A DNA stretch of 64,000 nt from an uncultured Paludibacter sp. (GTDB taxonomy: Bacteria > Bacteroidota > Bacteroidia > Bacteroidales > Paludibacteraceae): NCBI GenBank assembly GCA_937897985.1, contig CALCBD010000029.1:12878-76877 (forward strand), written 5' to 3'. The stretch's first letter is position 1. Each line of letters starts with the position of its first letter. Shown here one piece after another: positions 7,529 to 16,935 of this stretch. Below the pieces are notes generated by a model. It was not told the DNA's origin. It saw only the letters and a program-made list of their open reading frames with translations, and did not search any database. The translations under genes were made by a program, and so were the position numbers.

Positions 7529-8587
7529 CTATAAGTACCAATTAAATATAATGTAGTGAGCTTTTAATTCAACGTCTTGATTTTTATAACCATTTTCTTT
7601 AAGGTGATTTATGGTCTGAACGGCATAGTCACTCCAGAAATTCATGGTGTGCGCTAATTGATATTTTTGCGCATTAGTATTTTTCTCTTTTTTCTTATAA
7701 ATATCGAAGTTTTTCAATATTGCCTTAATGTAACTTTCGGGCTTTGAAGTAATTATATAGCCTTCTAATAAATCAAAAAAAGATAAATACTCGAATATCA
7801 AAATGCAGTCTTTATTTTTTAATGGGTAATTTGAAAAGTCAGGATATTCGTCCTGATTTAAAAAACTATCAAATCTCAACAAATAGGATAGTTTTTCCAC
7901 AAGCTCGGCTAATTCTAAATTTTTTGCTTTTGCACCAACTTTTTCTTTCTCCTTTATTTTAGATTTTGATTTTAGATATTCTAAGGTTATATCCCTTTCT
8001 ATATAATGTGTTTCGCCATATCTTTGAATTAAATCTTCTTCAACACATTCATCAGCAAAGAAATTTCGATATTCATTTATCCAGTCAATATCAGGATTTG
8101 TTTTTATTTCATGTTGTGCTTCTACAAATGTCATTCTTTCAATATTGAAACCTCTTGTCTTAAATGTGTCCAATAATTTTTCAGTAATCTGAGATATTAT
8201 AAATTGACTATCAATTTTAAAATTATCAACATATTTACCTTGACTTTTCAAAGATAATGATACGTCATTATCTTTGTTTGACAGCAGATAAATAAGTGTT
8301 TTAGACAATTCCTCTTCGATAACAAAGGGCATATGTTTATCAATCGACATATCACTCCTTTTTACAATAACTGGATTCGCTTTTGAAAATATAAAATTAA
8401 GTCCAACATTAAGTAATTCTTTACTATAATCTTCAAGACTTGTTTTGACAAGGAAACGTTCAAATTTTTCAACATCTATTTGAAACTCACTAATAAGTTC
8501 ATCATTACTCTCAGCAGTAATATTTCTAAAGCATATTGAGAATAAATCTTGTTTTGAATAGCCTTTAGTTTGATTGGAGTTTTGCAT
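7529..8587 (-). CDS. unknown protein, paralogue of the 8617-9855 product
   Basis: This 352-residue protein matches no family I recognise. It has no signal peptide or membrane segment and is rich in Lys, Glu, Asn and Leu helices, so it is probably cytoplasmic. The block near residue 220, KVGAKAKNLELAELVEKLSY, and the following RFDSFLNQDEYPDF and NKDCILIFEYLSFFDLLEG have clear counterparts in the neighbouring protein (KAGAKPKNDSLASLAERLSY, RLNRFLNQNEVNDI, NKDCRLIHDYLVIFQLI). The two are therefore a tandem duplication that has diverged strongly outside this C-terminal third. Together they form the cargo between integrase and replication genes. A role in defence, superinfection control or element regulation is possible, but I cannot choose. 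Confidence 0.65.
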   Translation of the reverse strand: MQNSNQTKGYSKQDLFSICFRNITAESNDELISEFQIDVEKFERFLVKTSLEDYSKELLNVGLNFIFSKANPVIVKRSDMSIDKHMPFVIEEELSKTLIYLLSNKDNDVSLSLKSQGKYVDNFKIDSQFIISQITEKLLDTFKTRGFNIERMTFVEAQHEIKTNPDIDWINEYRNFFADECVEEDLIQRYGETHYIERDITLEYLKSKSKIKEKEKVGAKAKNLELAELVEKLSYLLRFDSFLNQDEYPDFSNYPLKNKDCILIFEYLSFFDLLEGYIITSKPESYIKAILKNFDIYKKKEKNTNAQKYQLAHTMNFWSDYAVQTINHLKENGYKNQDVELKAHYIIFNWYL

Positions 8588-8616
8588 TGTATTATTGATT
8601 CAATATGAAAATATGA

Positions 8617-9855
8617 TTAGTGTATTGGATAAACTCCAGTTTTTTTATATGAATTAATAAGGAAATGAACCATATTATTCATATTGGAAACATATTTCCT
8701 GTTTTTACGGTAATTTTGAATAAGCGCTTTAATATAATTTTCCGGGGTTGTGGTCGTGTTATTCCGTTCTCTTTGATTAGGAATCAATTGAAAAATAACA
8801 AGATAATCATGGATCAATCTGCAATCCTTATTAGAAATGGAAAATTTCGATATATCATTGACCTCATTTTGATTTAAGAATCTGTTTAGCCTGATAAGAT
8901 ATGAAAGTCTCTCAGCTAAACTTGCTAAACTGTCATTTTTAGGCTTTGCTCCTGCTTTTTTCTTTTTCTTACTTACTGTAATCATATCACATTGGTGATA
9001 CAAGAATTGTAATGTAATTGGCCTCTCTGAAAAATGTTCTTCGCAATATGAATTAATCATGTCATTGTCAATATATTCTGAGGGATTATTTATATTGATT
9101 GAAAACTCCTTGCTTACTTGATTTCTTAAATCATTTTCTATAATGTATTTTTCAATCCAATTTTTGATCCAATCAATATCTTTCAAATTTAATATTTCGT
9201 ATTTGGCATCTTCGTAAGATAGAAAGTCGGTATTAAGTTTTCTTTCGATCAGCTTCGTTATTAAACCTTCCATTAAAGCATCTGATATATCTTTGTTTGA
9301 AGTCTTGTGATTATTGTTCTTAAGTTTTCCACTCTTTAGCGTCATGCTTGTATTTGAGTTTTTATTCTCAAATAAGAAGATTAAAGTTTCAATAAGTTCC
9401 TTTGATTGATATAATTTCGCTTCCCGTGATAAACCAATTTCATCGGATTCTACAACATCAAATGGCAAGTCGTCTAATATTGACTCATTCTCGTTTTGCA
9501 GTCCTTTATTCATTTCATTTAAACCTAAAATCTTTAACTTAGGAGCAAACTCTTCTATCTCAGTATTAAACAGTAGGCGGTGAAATGAATTCTCATCAAT
9601 TGGATATTTTTGAATGAGCATTTCAATGTACGAGTCATTTTCTTTATATGGATTTAAAAAGCAAAGTTTAAATTTTTGATCTAATGACAAAGGGATAGGA
9701 GCTCCGGTTAATATCCACTTATCAACATCATTATCAGCTAAAGAAAGTAAGCGTTCTCTTTCTTCTTCTTCGAATTTAATACGTGCATCAATATATTTCG
9801 GAGTATCTGTTTTTCCTTCATAAATGAAATTTCGCGTTTCAAGTTCCTTTTGCAT
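8617..9855 (-). CDS. unknown protein, paralogue of the 7529-8587 product
   Basis: This 412-residue protein is soluble by appearance and lies 10 bp upstream of the integrase stop side and 29 bp from its paralogue. The N-terminal half has no match in my memory. The C-terminal third shares the GAKxKN, LxERLSYLxR, FLNQxE and NKDCxLIxxYL pattern with its neighbour, and both end in PE[NS]YIKA followed by basic residues, suggesting a nucleic-acid-facing tail. Base composition and codon use look like the rest of the element. I give no functional call. Confidence 0.65.
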   Translation of the reverse strand: MQKELETRNFIYEGKTDTPKYIDARIKFEEEERERLLSLADNDVDKWILTGAPIPLSLDQKFKLCFLNPYKENDSYIEMLIQKYPIDENSFHRLLFNTEIEEFAPKLKILGLNEMNKGLQNENESILDDLPFDVVESDEIGLSREAKLYQSKELIETLIFLFENKNSNTSMTLKSGKLKNNNHKTSNKDISDALMEGLITKLIERKLNTDFLSYEDAKYEILNLKDIDWIKNWIEKYIIENDLRNQVSKEFSININNPSEYIDNDMINSYCEEHFSERPITLQFLYHQCDMITVSKKKKKAGAKPKNDSLASLAERLSYLIRLNRFLNQNEVNDISKFSISNKDCRLIHDYLVIFQLIPNQRERNNTTTTPENYIKALIQNYRKNRKYVSNMNNMVHFLINSYKKTGVYPIH

Positions 9856-9865
9856 AGACAGAATA

Positions 9866-11266
9866 TTATTGATTAATTTTCATGTTTTTAAGTAGCGCTT
9901 CTATTTCATCTGGATTTAGTTTACTTATCAATGCCTGAAGTTTTGCTTTTGGATCTTCTTTCTTTTTGAAGATATTTGCCATTACCTGGTCGGTTTCCTG
10001 TGTTTCAAAATTACCCATATATGTTTCAGTAATTTTAATATTTGAATGCCCCAAAAGGTTTTTCAAGTGATTGTTGTCAATGTTATTATCCTTGGCAATT
10101 TTGGCAAAGCTATGGCGTGCAATGTGCATGGAAATGTGTTTTGATATTCCTGCCTGTGCGCCAATTTTATTGAGATACTTATTGAGTAGAGCATTTTTAG
10201 CTCCCACTATATCATTAAGTTTAATAATCATTTCAGGCGGAAGTGTAGCTTTCTGCTCCGGTGTTACTGCTTTGGCATAGGGTGCATTGCTGTCTAAAAG
10301 TGGAAAAATATAATCTGTAGTTTTACAGCCTTCTACAAAGTAATGCTGTAAAATATCTCTTGCCTTATCGTGAAGAAAAATGCTGCGGTCTTTTTTGGTC
10401 TTAGCCATGCGATATTCCAAACGACCATCAGCTGTAATATTACACCAGCGCAACTGGATTAAATCACCGGCTCTGATACCTGCCAAGTAGAAAGAAAAAA
10501 GGAAGTAATTCCGGCAATGCCAAATTAAAGAGCCTTCTTTGAGTTCGAGGTTCTCAATGGTTTCGATTTCCGATTCATTGAGCTTTTCTTTGGTGGTGCT
10601 TACTTCCCTGGTGTATTTATACCCTAAAAATGGATTTTGTTCCGGTTTGAGTAGCTTGTCAATTTCAACCGCCCGGTTGATAATTGTTTTGAAGATATTC
10701 AGATTTATAGCAATAGTGTTAGGGTGCAACTTCGCTTCGGGGTTGCGCTCATTTTTGAGTGTGTGCAGATATGCTTCAAACTTAGAAAGCAAGGCGGTAG
10801 TTACCTCAACAAATAATAGGTCTTTCTTTTTATTGGCTTTAAGATAGGATTCGAGCTTATTGCAAAATCCATTGTATTTTTTGAAGTTGCGGTGACCTCC
10901 CTCGTTGAGTATGTCAGAAGTTCTTTGCTTAGCATAAGCCAGGAACGAGGGGGAAATTTCAGATTCTTTCAGCGTTACCTTGATAAGTTCGGAAGAGGCG
11001 AGTCCTTTTTCTTTAAGGTCCCGATAAGTTTTCTTGGCTTCCTCAATTTCATTTATCAGAGCTTCATTCCAAACTTTATGGTTAGGTTCTGACGTTCTGA
11101 TCCAGTAGCCGTATTTGGCTTTAGGGTTGTAGTCTTTTGGACTCTTGAGTTCAATAGACGTGCTAATTCTTTTGTGTTTTCTGTCCTGAGTAATGCGAAG
11201 CAAAATATTATAGGTATTTTTGCGTGTCGGCTTGTTGTTCAGTTCCAGATTAAATGTGGTTGCCAT
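9866..11266 (-). CDS. tyrosine recombinase/integrase of the mobile element
   Basis: This 466-residue integrase has an N-terminal arm-type DNA-binding region (about 1-95), a SAM-like core-binding domain (about 110-210) and a catalytic domain. The catalytic residues can all be placed: Arg265 in AGIRAGDLIQLRW, a Lys in MAKTKKDR, His381 and Arg384 in HIARHSF, His407 in LLGHSN, and Tyr416 in TYMG. It is therefore probably active. It resembles the Bacteroidetes integrases that insert elements into tRNA 3' ends. The gene starts about 190 bp from the tRNA-like attachment site at 11456-11472, and direct repeats at 11322-11344 between them could be arm-binding sites. Confidence 0.93.
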   Translation of the reverse strand: MATTFNLELNNKPTRKNTYNILLRITQDRKHKRISTSIELKSPKDYNPKAKYGYWIRTSEPNHKVWNEALINEIEEAKKTYRDLKEKGLASSELIKVTLKESEISPSFLAYAKQRTSDILNEGGHRNFKKYNGFCNKLESYLKANKKKDLLFVEVTTALLSKFEAYLHTLKNERNPEAKLHPNTIAINLNIFKTIINRAVEIDKLLKPEQNPFLGYKYTREVSTTKEKLNESEIETIENLELKEGSLIWHCRNYFLFSFYLAGIRAGDLIQLRWCNITADGRLEYRMAKTKKDRSIFLHDKARDILQHYFVEGCKTTDYIFPLLDSNAPYAKAVTPEQKATLPPEMIIKLNDIVGAKNALLNKYLNKIGAQAGISKHISMHIARHSFAKIAKDNNIDNNHLKNLLGHSNIKITETYMGNFETQETDQVMANIFKKKEDPKAKLQALISKLNPDEIEALLKNMKINQ

Positions 11267-11321
11267 AATCGTAAATATTAGAGAACTAACTATTTACAAA
11301 TATACAAATTAAATCTGAACT

Positions 11322-11344
11322 ACTGAAACATTACTGAAACATTT
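11322..11344. repeat. tandem TACTGAAACATT, candidate integrase arm sites
   Basis: TACTGAAACATT occurs at 11322-11333 and again at 11333-11344, an 11-bp period close to one helical turn. The pair lies between the integrase start codon and the attachment site, where arm-type sites of tyrosine integrases are usually found. Binding is inferred from position alone. Confidence 0.45.
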
Positions 11345-11455
11345 TCTACTTTTGAATACATTTTATTGCTTTTAAAGCAGGAACAATAAAACGTAAATGG
11401 CTGACAAACAGCATATATAAAAGTAAATGAATGTAATTGAATACCGTATATGTAG

Positions 11456-11472
11456 TTCGGCTCTGGGTACCA
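11456..11472 (+). other. probable attachment site: tRNA 3'-end remnant at the right edge of the element
   Basis: TTCGGCTCTGGGTACCA reads like the last part of a tRNA on the plus strand (part of the T arm, a TCTGGGT acceptor strand, then ACCA). I recognise CGGCTCTGGGTACC as the 3' end of Bacteroidota tRNAs, probably tRNA-Leu. No tRNA body precedes it, but a terminator follows at once. This is the expected scar where an element entered a tRNA 3' end: the intact tRNA should lie beyond the left end of the element, outside the window. Confidence 0.6.
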
Positions 11473-11474
11473 AA

Positions 11475-11514
11475 AAAAGCTCAATCAGTTGATTTTCAAC
11501 GATTGAGCTTTTTT
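11475..11514 (+). terminator. bidirectional hairpin terminator downstream of the tRNA remnant
   Basis: AAGCTCAATC pairs with GATTGAGCTT, extended by an inner GTTGA/TCAAC stem, and is flanked by A-run and T-run. It would have ended the tRNA transcript and now insulates the element from the chromosome. Confidence 0.85.
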
Positions 11515-11927
11515 ATTTTTGCCATTTGCACCACGCTTGCACCACATATTTTTTTACTTATTTCGAAGCAATTCAAATCTTTATTTCATCACTTTATTTG
11601 AATTTAGAATATTTTTTGTGGAGAAAGTTTGTTAATATCCAATATTGTCTTATCGTAGTAATTCGCTGTTTATCCTATTATACAACTTTGTGGGATGCAA
11701 AATATGAAATATGCTAAAAAATCCACCTTATGTCGGACAATGATTTATATTTGTCTACTTTGCTTTTAAATTCAAAATATATAATTTTGATATACTGAAG
11801 TGTTAAATTATTAATTATATAGCATAGTGCAATTTACAAATATCTATTTATTAAAACACTTTTAGTTAGCTCAAAAATTTGAATCAATAAAGAATCAATT
11901 AATAAAAAGATAATTTAGATGCAAGTA
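11515..11927. other. intergenic AT-rich stretch between element and PUL regulator
   Basis: I see no gene here. The only structure is a direct repeat of TTGCACCAC at 11526-11534 and 11537-11545, again with an 11-bp period, which could be an integrase-related site or a remnant of an older insertion. The rest is AT-rich and faces the 3' end of the regulator gene. Confidence 0.5.
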
Positions 11928-14900
11928 TTAATAACTACTTGGTGAAATACCAAAAAACTCTTTAAAACAACGTGCAAAATAATTTGGGTCTGAGAAACCT
12001 ACCGTCGAAGCTACTTCATTTACACTATATACGGGATTCTTTAATAATTTTGCTGCTTGTTTTAATCGAATTGTTCGGGTGAAAGATGTAGCCGATTGAC
12101 CTGTGACTGCTTTTAATTTACGGAATAAGTTTGTGCGACTCATAAACATAAGCGAACAAAATTCATCAACATCAAAGTTTACATTTTGAATATTATCAAG
12201 AACCACTTTTGTAGCTTTTTCAAGGAAAATCCGTTCATCTTCCGGTAATCCCCTGCCAGGCTCTTCAACATCGAATCCGGCGGTAAAGAATTGTTTTAAC
12301 CGTTCTTTTTGCTCAATTATATTTCTAATTTTTGAGATTAATATTTCTGAATTAAACGGTTTGGTAATATAATCATCAGCACCTGTTTCCAATCCTTCAA
12401 GCTGTTGCTTTTCGGTGGTACGGGCAGTTAAAAGAATTACCGGAATATGAGCAGTATGTTCGTTGGTTTTAATTTCTTTGCACAACTCCAACCCCGATAA
12501 AATCGGCATCATAATGTCAGATAGTATTAGATCCGGTAGTAATTCGAACGCTTTTTTCAACCCCTCTTTGCCATTATTTGCAATTTCTATCTTATACGAG
12601 TCTTTAAGCAATTGTATCAAAAAGGTACATAAATCAACATTATCCTCAACAATTAGTAGCAACGGAAGCGATTCATCAATAGAAATATCTGTAGTTTTGG
12701 TCATTAATTGTTTGGACTTCAATTCTAATAAAATATCACTATTTTTAAGAGTAACATCTCCCGATTTGTACATCCAATCCTCCGGATAGCTTTGTTTTGA
12801 AATGGAAAAGCATATTTTAAATGTGCTTCCTTTTTGATGCTGACTTTCGAATGAGATTTCACCTAAATGAATTGACATCATTTCTTTGGTATATGCCAGG
12901 CCAATTCCGGAACTCTCAGAACGTTGGTATTCCGATTGCTGTCCCATATAAAAACGGTCGAATATTTTATCTTTTTCTTCATCTTTAATGCCTATACCAT
13001 TATCTTCAACCGTGATTGTGAGGTGTGTTGCTCCGTCAATAGTTGTAGGAAATGCCATAAATACAATTTCGCCACCATCAGGTGTATATTTAAATGCGTT
13101 CGAAATAAGATTGAGAATGATGTGTTCAATAATTTCAATATCCAGAAAACCAGTATTTATTTTTTCTGAAATATATGATTTAAATGAAACATTATATTTC
13201 TCTGATATAATGGTAAATGTATCTGAAATCTCATTTAAAAATTCGGCAAGATTGTACTCTGCAATTTTTGGGGTAATTTTTCCTTTATCGAGCAAGGAAA
13301 TAGAAAGCAATTGATTAACGTGACGAAGCAGTAAATGTATGTTTCGTTCAATAACATTCAGAGGCTCAATAAATTTAGAATAGCTTTTTTTATCGAGTTT
13401 GCTCGAAACCATTTCGAACATGCCTTTAATGATAGTTAAAGGAGTTCGTAAGTCGTGCGAAATGTTGGTGAAAAACTCTGTTTTGGTTTCGTTTAATTCT
13501 CTCAGTTGGTCAGAAATGTTACTAATTTCCACATTTTGATGCTCCAATTGTTGATTAACCGAACCTAATTCCTGATTCTTCAGTTCCACTTCCTGTAGTG
13601 CAGTTTTCAGTTTGGCAGTGCGATCCTGAACTTCTTTTTCCAGAATTAACTGACGTTTTTTGTAACCATTGAGTCGAATTGAGTAAACCACATAAATGAG
13701 AAGCAAGATGATTAACCCAAGTAATGAAATAAACCACCACGATTGCCACCATGGAGCTAAAATAGTGATTTTAAGTTCAGAAATTTCGCCCCAGTTTTTG
13801 CCATCGTACGAAGCCATAACCTGAAAAACATATTTCCCGTGTGGTAATTGACTGTAAATAGCATTTCGGGATGAAAAATCAGCATTTTTCCATTCATTGT
13901 CAAAACCATCAAGTTTGTATCTGTAAACACTGCTGTTGGGATGGATGTAATTGAGTGCTAAAAACTCTATAGATAAGTCTTTCGACTCTACATAAGGAAT
14001 CTCAAGTTCTTTCGTAAACAAAATGTGCTGTTTAAGTAATTCATCTTCTCCAATTTTTATTTCTTTGTTTTGAAGGCGAATGCCGGAAATAATTGCACGG
14101 GGTTTTGTTTGGTCGTTTGTTAATTTATCTGGAAAGAACGAAACAATACCTTTATTTACACTGCCAAAAACAAGTTCCCCCGATTTTCTTTTGAGACATG
14201 CACCGGTACTGTATTCATTCGAAAGAAGTCCGTTTCGAGTTGTGAAGTTAGTAAAAGAATTTTTACGGGTATCAAAACGTGAAATGCCACTATTTGTTGA
14301 GATATAAAGTACATTTTTCTCACCCTCTACTATGCCCTGAATGGTGTTTCCCACCAAACCATCGAGAATTGTAAAATGTGAAAACGTTTTGGTACATCTG
14401 TTGAATTTGTCAAGCCCCGAGTTAGTTCCAATCCAAATATCGTTGTTGCTATCGCAATATACAAACCGTACAAAATTCGACGCTATCGAACTTGTGTCAT
14501 TTTCGGAATGCATGTAATTATCAAAATGTTCCTTTTTAGTATTGAAGCAATTTAGTCCGCCAAAATCAGTACCAATCCATAAATAGCCTTGCTTATCGAA
14601 ACAAACGCTGTAAAGAGAAAAGTCTGAAATATGATTTTGTTTTGAAAAATGCGGTTGTATTCTGGCACTTTTTATCGGACCGGGCGTGTAATAAGTAAAA
14701 GATTTTCCATCATTATTATATTTTGCCAACCCTGCGCCACCTGTGCTAAACCATGGAGTGTTATTTTGATCGATTGCAATGCTTAATGTGCGCCAAATAA
14801 AGGCCGAATTCATGTAAGATTCATCGTATGTAAAACTTTTAACAGCATTTTGTCGTGGCAAAATTAAATCGGGATTAGCACCCAGATAGCCGACCCAAAT

Positions 14901-16295
14901 GTTTTTGTTTTTGTCCTCAACAATACAACCAGGAATTCGACCTGAGAGTTTTGTTGAATTATTAGTTGAATTATATGCATAGCGCTTAAAAATTTGTGAA
15001 GTTCCTGTTGCAGCCACATCAATTCCTTTGTCGGTGCCAATCCATAAATTAGTGTTTGAGTCTTCGCAAATAGAGTGAATATGATTGGAAGATAGTCCTG
15101 AAAAGCTGGTTTTTATTAATCCATGATTAAACGGACTCTCATTCAGACTGCAAACGCTTAGCCCTGCATTATTATGACCAATCCACAGGTTATTAGAGCG
15201 GTCGATGTACATTGTCGTAATGCCATATTGTTGCAGTGAATACGGATTTTGGGCATCAACTAAAATTGATTCAATCTGTTTGCGCTTGCTCGAGTAGTAT
15301 AGAACGCCATTTTCAACTTTAAAATCTCCAAACCAAATATTCCCTGCATTATCTTTCAGAATTTCTGATTTAAAAAGCTCATTTGAAATATAGTAGAAAT
15401 TACCCGAATTAAAATATGTTTGTTTTAATTTACAGATATTGGCTGCACAATTGAATACAGAAACACCTTTGTTGGTGCTTATCCAAATCTCATTTTTACT
15501 GCCTTCCAGAATTTGGAATATTCGATTCCCAACCGTTGTGATTTTGGAATAATTAAGTTTGTGATTTTTATTGAATCGGAGATGATACAAGCCTGCATTG
15601 GTAGTTCCAACCCAAATTTTATTTGTAGAATCAATAAAAATATAACTAATTGAAGCATTTAGAAGTGAATAATTATAGAATCTTTCAGTAATAGATGAGT
15701 ATCGGACAATACCTTCGGAAGTAGCAAACCAAATATTATTTTGTGCATCGGTAGTAATATGACTGATATCAGCTGTTGCCACAAATGATTCCTTTGTTTT
15801 TACAGAACTTAATTGCTTTGTTTGATGATCAAAAATAAGTAATCCACCGGTTGTTCCAATGAATGCTTGTTTGATGTTGCCCTTAAAGAAACAAGTTGTT
15901 TTTGAAAATGCAGGAAGAATACGTTTTAATTGCTGATTACTGAAATTAGAAAATCTCCCTGTCAAAGGATCGTAATAACTTAGTTCACCCGATGAAAAGA
16001 ATATCCATATTAATCCATTCTCATCCTGAAATAGGCTGCTGATATTGTAGGCCTGAATACTGTTTTTATCAGTAACATCAGGAATGTATTTTTTGAAAGT
16101 AAAACCATCATACCTGTTTAATCCATCAGTAGTTCCAACCCATAAAAACCCATTATTATCTTCGAGAATGGCATGAACCTGTGTACAAATAAGTCCATTG
16201 TCGGTTGAGAGATTCCTAAAAAGATAATTTGAGGAGTTTGCCCCGACAGAAAAAATGGAAATAAATAAAAATAATCGGAAAAATACTCTTTTCAT
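11928..16295 (-). CDS. hybrid two-component system regulator (HTCS) controlling the PUL
   Basis: This 1455-residue one-protein two-component system has a signal peptide (MKRVFFRLFLFISIFSVGA). About 740 residues of Reg_prop beta-propeller repeats follow, with many [LI]W[IV]GT..G[LI] units that form the periplasmic glycan sensor, then a Y_Y_Y domain (about 775-840) and a transmembrane helix near 845-870. Next come a histidine kinase with phospho-acceptor His947 in NISHDLRTPL, N-box NLISNAFKYTP and G-boxes DNGIGI and GIGLAY, and a receiver domain with Asp1260 in LSDIMMP. A C-terminal AraC-type HTH ends in FGISPSSY. Members bind oligosaccharides released from the target glycan and activate susC-led operons. 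I start at the ATG at 16295, which gives a clean signal peptide; an in-frame ATG exists at 16340. It lies divergent to the PUL and is the obvious candidate to bind the seven repeated operators. Confidence 0.95.
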   Translation of the reverse strand: MKRVFFRLFLFISIFSVGANSSNYLFRNLSTDNGLICTQVHAILEDNNGFLWVGTTDGLNRYDGFTFKKYIPDVTDKNSIQAYNISSLFQDENGLIWIFFSSGELSYYDPLTGRFSNFSNQQLKRILPAFSKTTCFFKGNIKQAFIGTTGGLLIFDHQTKQLSSVKTKESFVATADISHITTDAQNNIWFATSEGIVRYSSITERFYNYSLLNASISYIFIDSTNKIWVGTTNAGLYHLRFNKNHKLNYSKITTVGNRIFQILEGSKNEIWISTNKGVSVFNCAANICKLKQTYFNSGNFYYISNELFKSEILKDNAGNIWFGDFKVENGVLYYSSKRKQIESILVDAQNPYSLQQYGITTMYIDRSNNLWIGHNNAGLSVCSLNESPFNHGLIKTSFSGLSSNHIHSICEDSNTNLWIGTDKGIDVAATGTSQIFKRYAYNSTNNSTKLSGRIPGCIVEDKNKNIWVGYLGANPDLILPRQNAVKSFTYDESYMNSAFIWRTLSIAIDQNNTPWFSTGGAGLAKYNNDGKSFTYYTPGPIKSARIQPHFSKQNHISDFSLYSVCFDKQGYLWIGTDFGGLNCFNTKKEHFDNYMHSENDTSSIASNFVRFVYCDSNNDIWIGTNSGLDKFNRCTKTFSHFTILDGLVGNTIQGIVEGEKNVLYISTNSGISRFDTRKNSFTNFTTRNGLLSNEYSTGACLKRKSGELVFGSVNKGIVSFFPDKLTNDQTKPRAIISGIRLQNKEIKIGEDELLKQHILFTKELEIPYVESKDLSIEFLALNYIHPNSSVYRYKLDGFDNEWKNADFSSRNAIYSQLPHGKYVFQVMASYDGKNWGEISELKITILAPWWQSWWFISLLGLIILLLIYVVYSIRLNGYKKRQLILEKEVQDRTAKLKTALQEVELKNQELGSVNQQLEHQNVEISNISDQLRELNETKTEFFTNISHDLRTPLTIIKGMFEMVSSKLDKKSYSKFIEPLNVIERNIHLLLRHVNQLLSISLLDKGKITPKIAEYNLAEFLNEISDTFTIISEKYNVSFKSYISEKINTGFLDIEIIEHIILNLISNAFKYTPDGGEIVFMAFPTTIDGATHLTITVEDNGIGIKDEEKDKIFDRFYMGQQSEYQRSESSGIGLAYTKEMMSIHLGEISFESQHQKGSTFKICFSISKQSYPEDWMYKSGDVTLKNSDILLELKSKQLMTKTTDISIDESLPLLLIVEDNVDLCTFLIQLLKDSYKIEIANNGKEGLKKAFELLPDLILSDIMMPILSGLELCKEIKTNEHTAHIPVILLTARTTEKQQLEGLETGADDYITKPFNSEILISKIRNIIEQKERLKQFFTAGFDVEEPGRGLPEDERIFLEKATKVVLDNIQNVNFDVDEFCSLMFMSRTNLFRKLKAVTGQSATSFTRTIRLKQAAKLLKNPVYSVNEVASTVGFSDPNYFARCFKEFFGISPSSY

Positions 16296-16620
16296 AAATC
16301 TGCTTGATTTTTTCAAGTTTGATTTTTCGAGAAATAACATATTATAAAGAAATATTATATACAAAGATAATAAACTTTTTTCGTGTAACTCAGTAGTATT
16401 ATGTTTGTTGATTTTTTACCATATCCATTTTACCATCACTATTTTAACCTTAATTATAGTACTTTAAAAGCTATAAAAATCAATGAATCAAAAAAACAAC
16501 AATGCTATTTGTTTGTAGTATTGATATTTATATGTGAAAACTTATTTGCTTTTCATTTAGATTTTTTTTTTAGAATTAAAAAGTGAGCACATTAAAAACT
16601 TGCACTTAGCCATTTTAAAT
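16296..16620. other. intergenic region between HTCS and first PUL promoter
   Basis: This is AT-rich sequence containing the unmarked HTCS promoter region. A 61-codon open frame at 16401-16586 has no supporting features. No copy of the GGAA direct-repeat operator occurs near the HTCS start, so self-activation through that motif is not evident. Confidence 0.5.
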
Positions 16621-16685
16621 GGAATATATTTACTGAAAAATGGAATAATCATGCTGTATTTACTATGTTCATCTCCATAATTTTG
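16621..16685 (+). promoter_or_regulatory. PUL operator-promoter module 1 (susC operon)
   Basis: GGAATATATTTACTG starts at 16621 and GGAATAATCATGCTG at 16642, exactly 21 bp apart. TAATTTTG, a match to the Bacteroidetes -7 element TAnnTTTG, starts at 16678, 36 bp after the second repeat. Transcription would start near 16690, ahead of the 51-codon ORF and susC. Confidence 0.8.
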
Positions 16686-16736
16686 CGAAAGATAAATCAA
16701 ACTATAGTCCGTTTAGCCTTTAAATAATAAAAACAG

Positions 16737-16892
16737 ATGAAGCTGCTCAAAAATTTTATTACTACATTTAGCTTCTCAAAAAAAACACTAATTATAAAGA
16801 AAACACTAATTGTGAAAATTACTGTTATACTATTGTTGTATGGTTTAATTAGCATTTTTATGTATTTGCTTTTGGGAGTTCTATTTAAATAA
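16737..16892 (+). CDS. 51-residue small membrane protein or leader ORF upstream of susC
   Basis: An ATG at 16737 opens a 51-codon frame ending TAA at 16890-16892. The first 27 residues are basic (MKLLKNFITTFSFSKKTLII, then KKTLIVK). Residues 28-50 are a single hydrophobic helix (ITVILLLYGLISIFMYLLLG). An 18-bp near-tandem repeat (AAAACACTAATT units at about 16782-16817) encodes the KKTLI repeat. It is the first ORF of the susC transcript, about 45 nt after the promoter element and 43 bp before susC. I do not recognise a family. It could be a small inner-membrane protein, or an open frame in a 5' leader with no product. Confidence 0.4.
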   Translation: MKLLKNFITTFSFSKKTLIIKKTLIVKITVILLLYGLISIFMYLLLGVLFK

Positions 16893-16935
16893 TACTAATG
16901 ATTCAATCAAATTAACTGACTATAATATAAAATAA

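Noticed and set aside
16296..16364. Longer N-terminus for the HTCS
   Set aside because: It would need a TTG start and puts a polar, non-signal segment before a clean signal peptide that starts at the ATG at 16295.
16401..16586. 61-codon open frame upstream of susC
   Set aside because: Composition is that of AT-rich spacer; no signal, domain or ribosome-binding support, and it precedes the promoter element of module 1.
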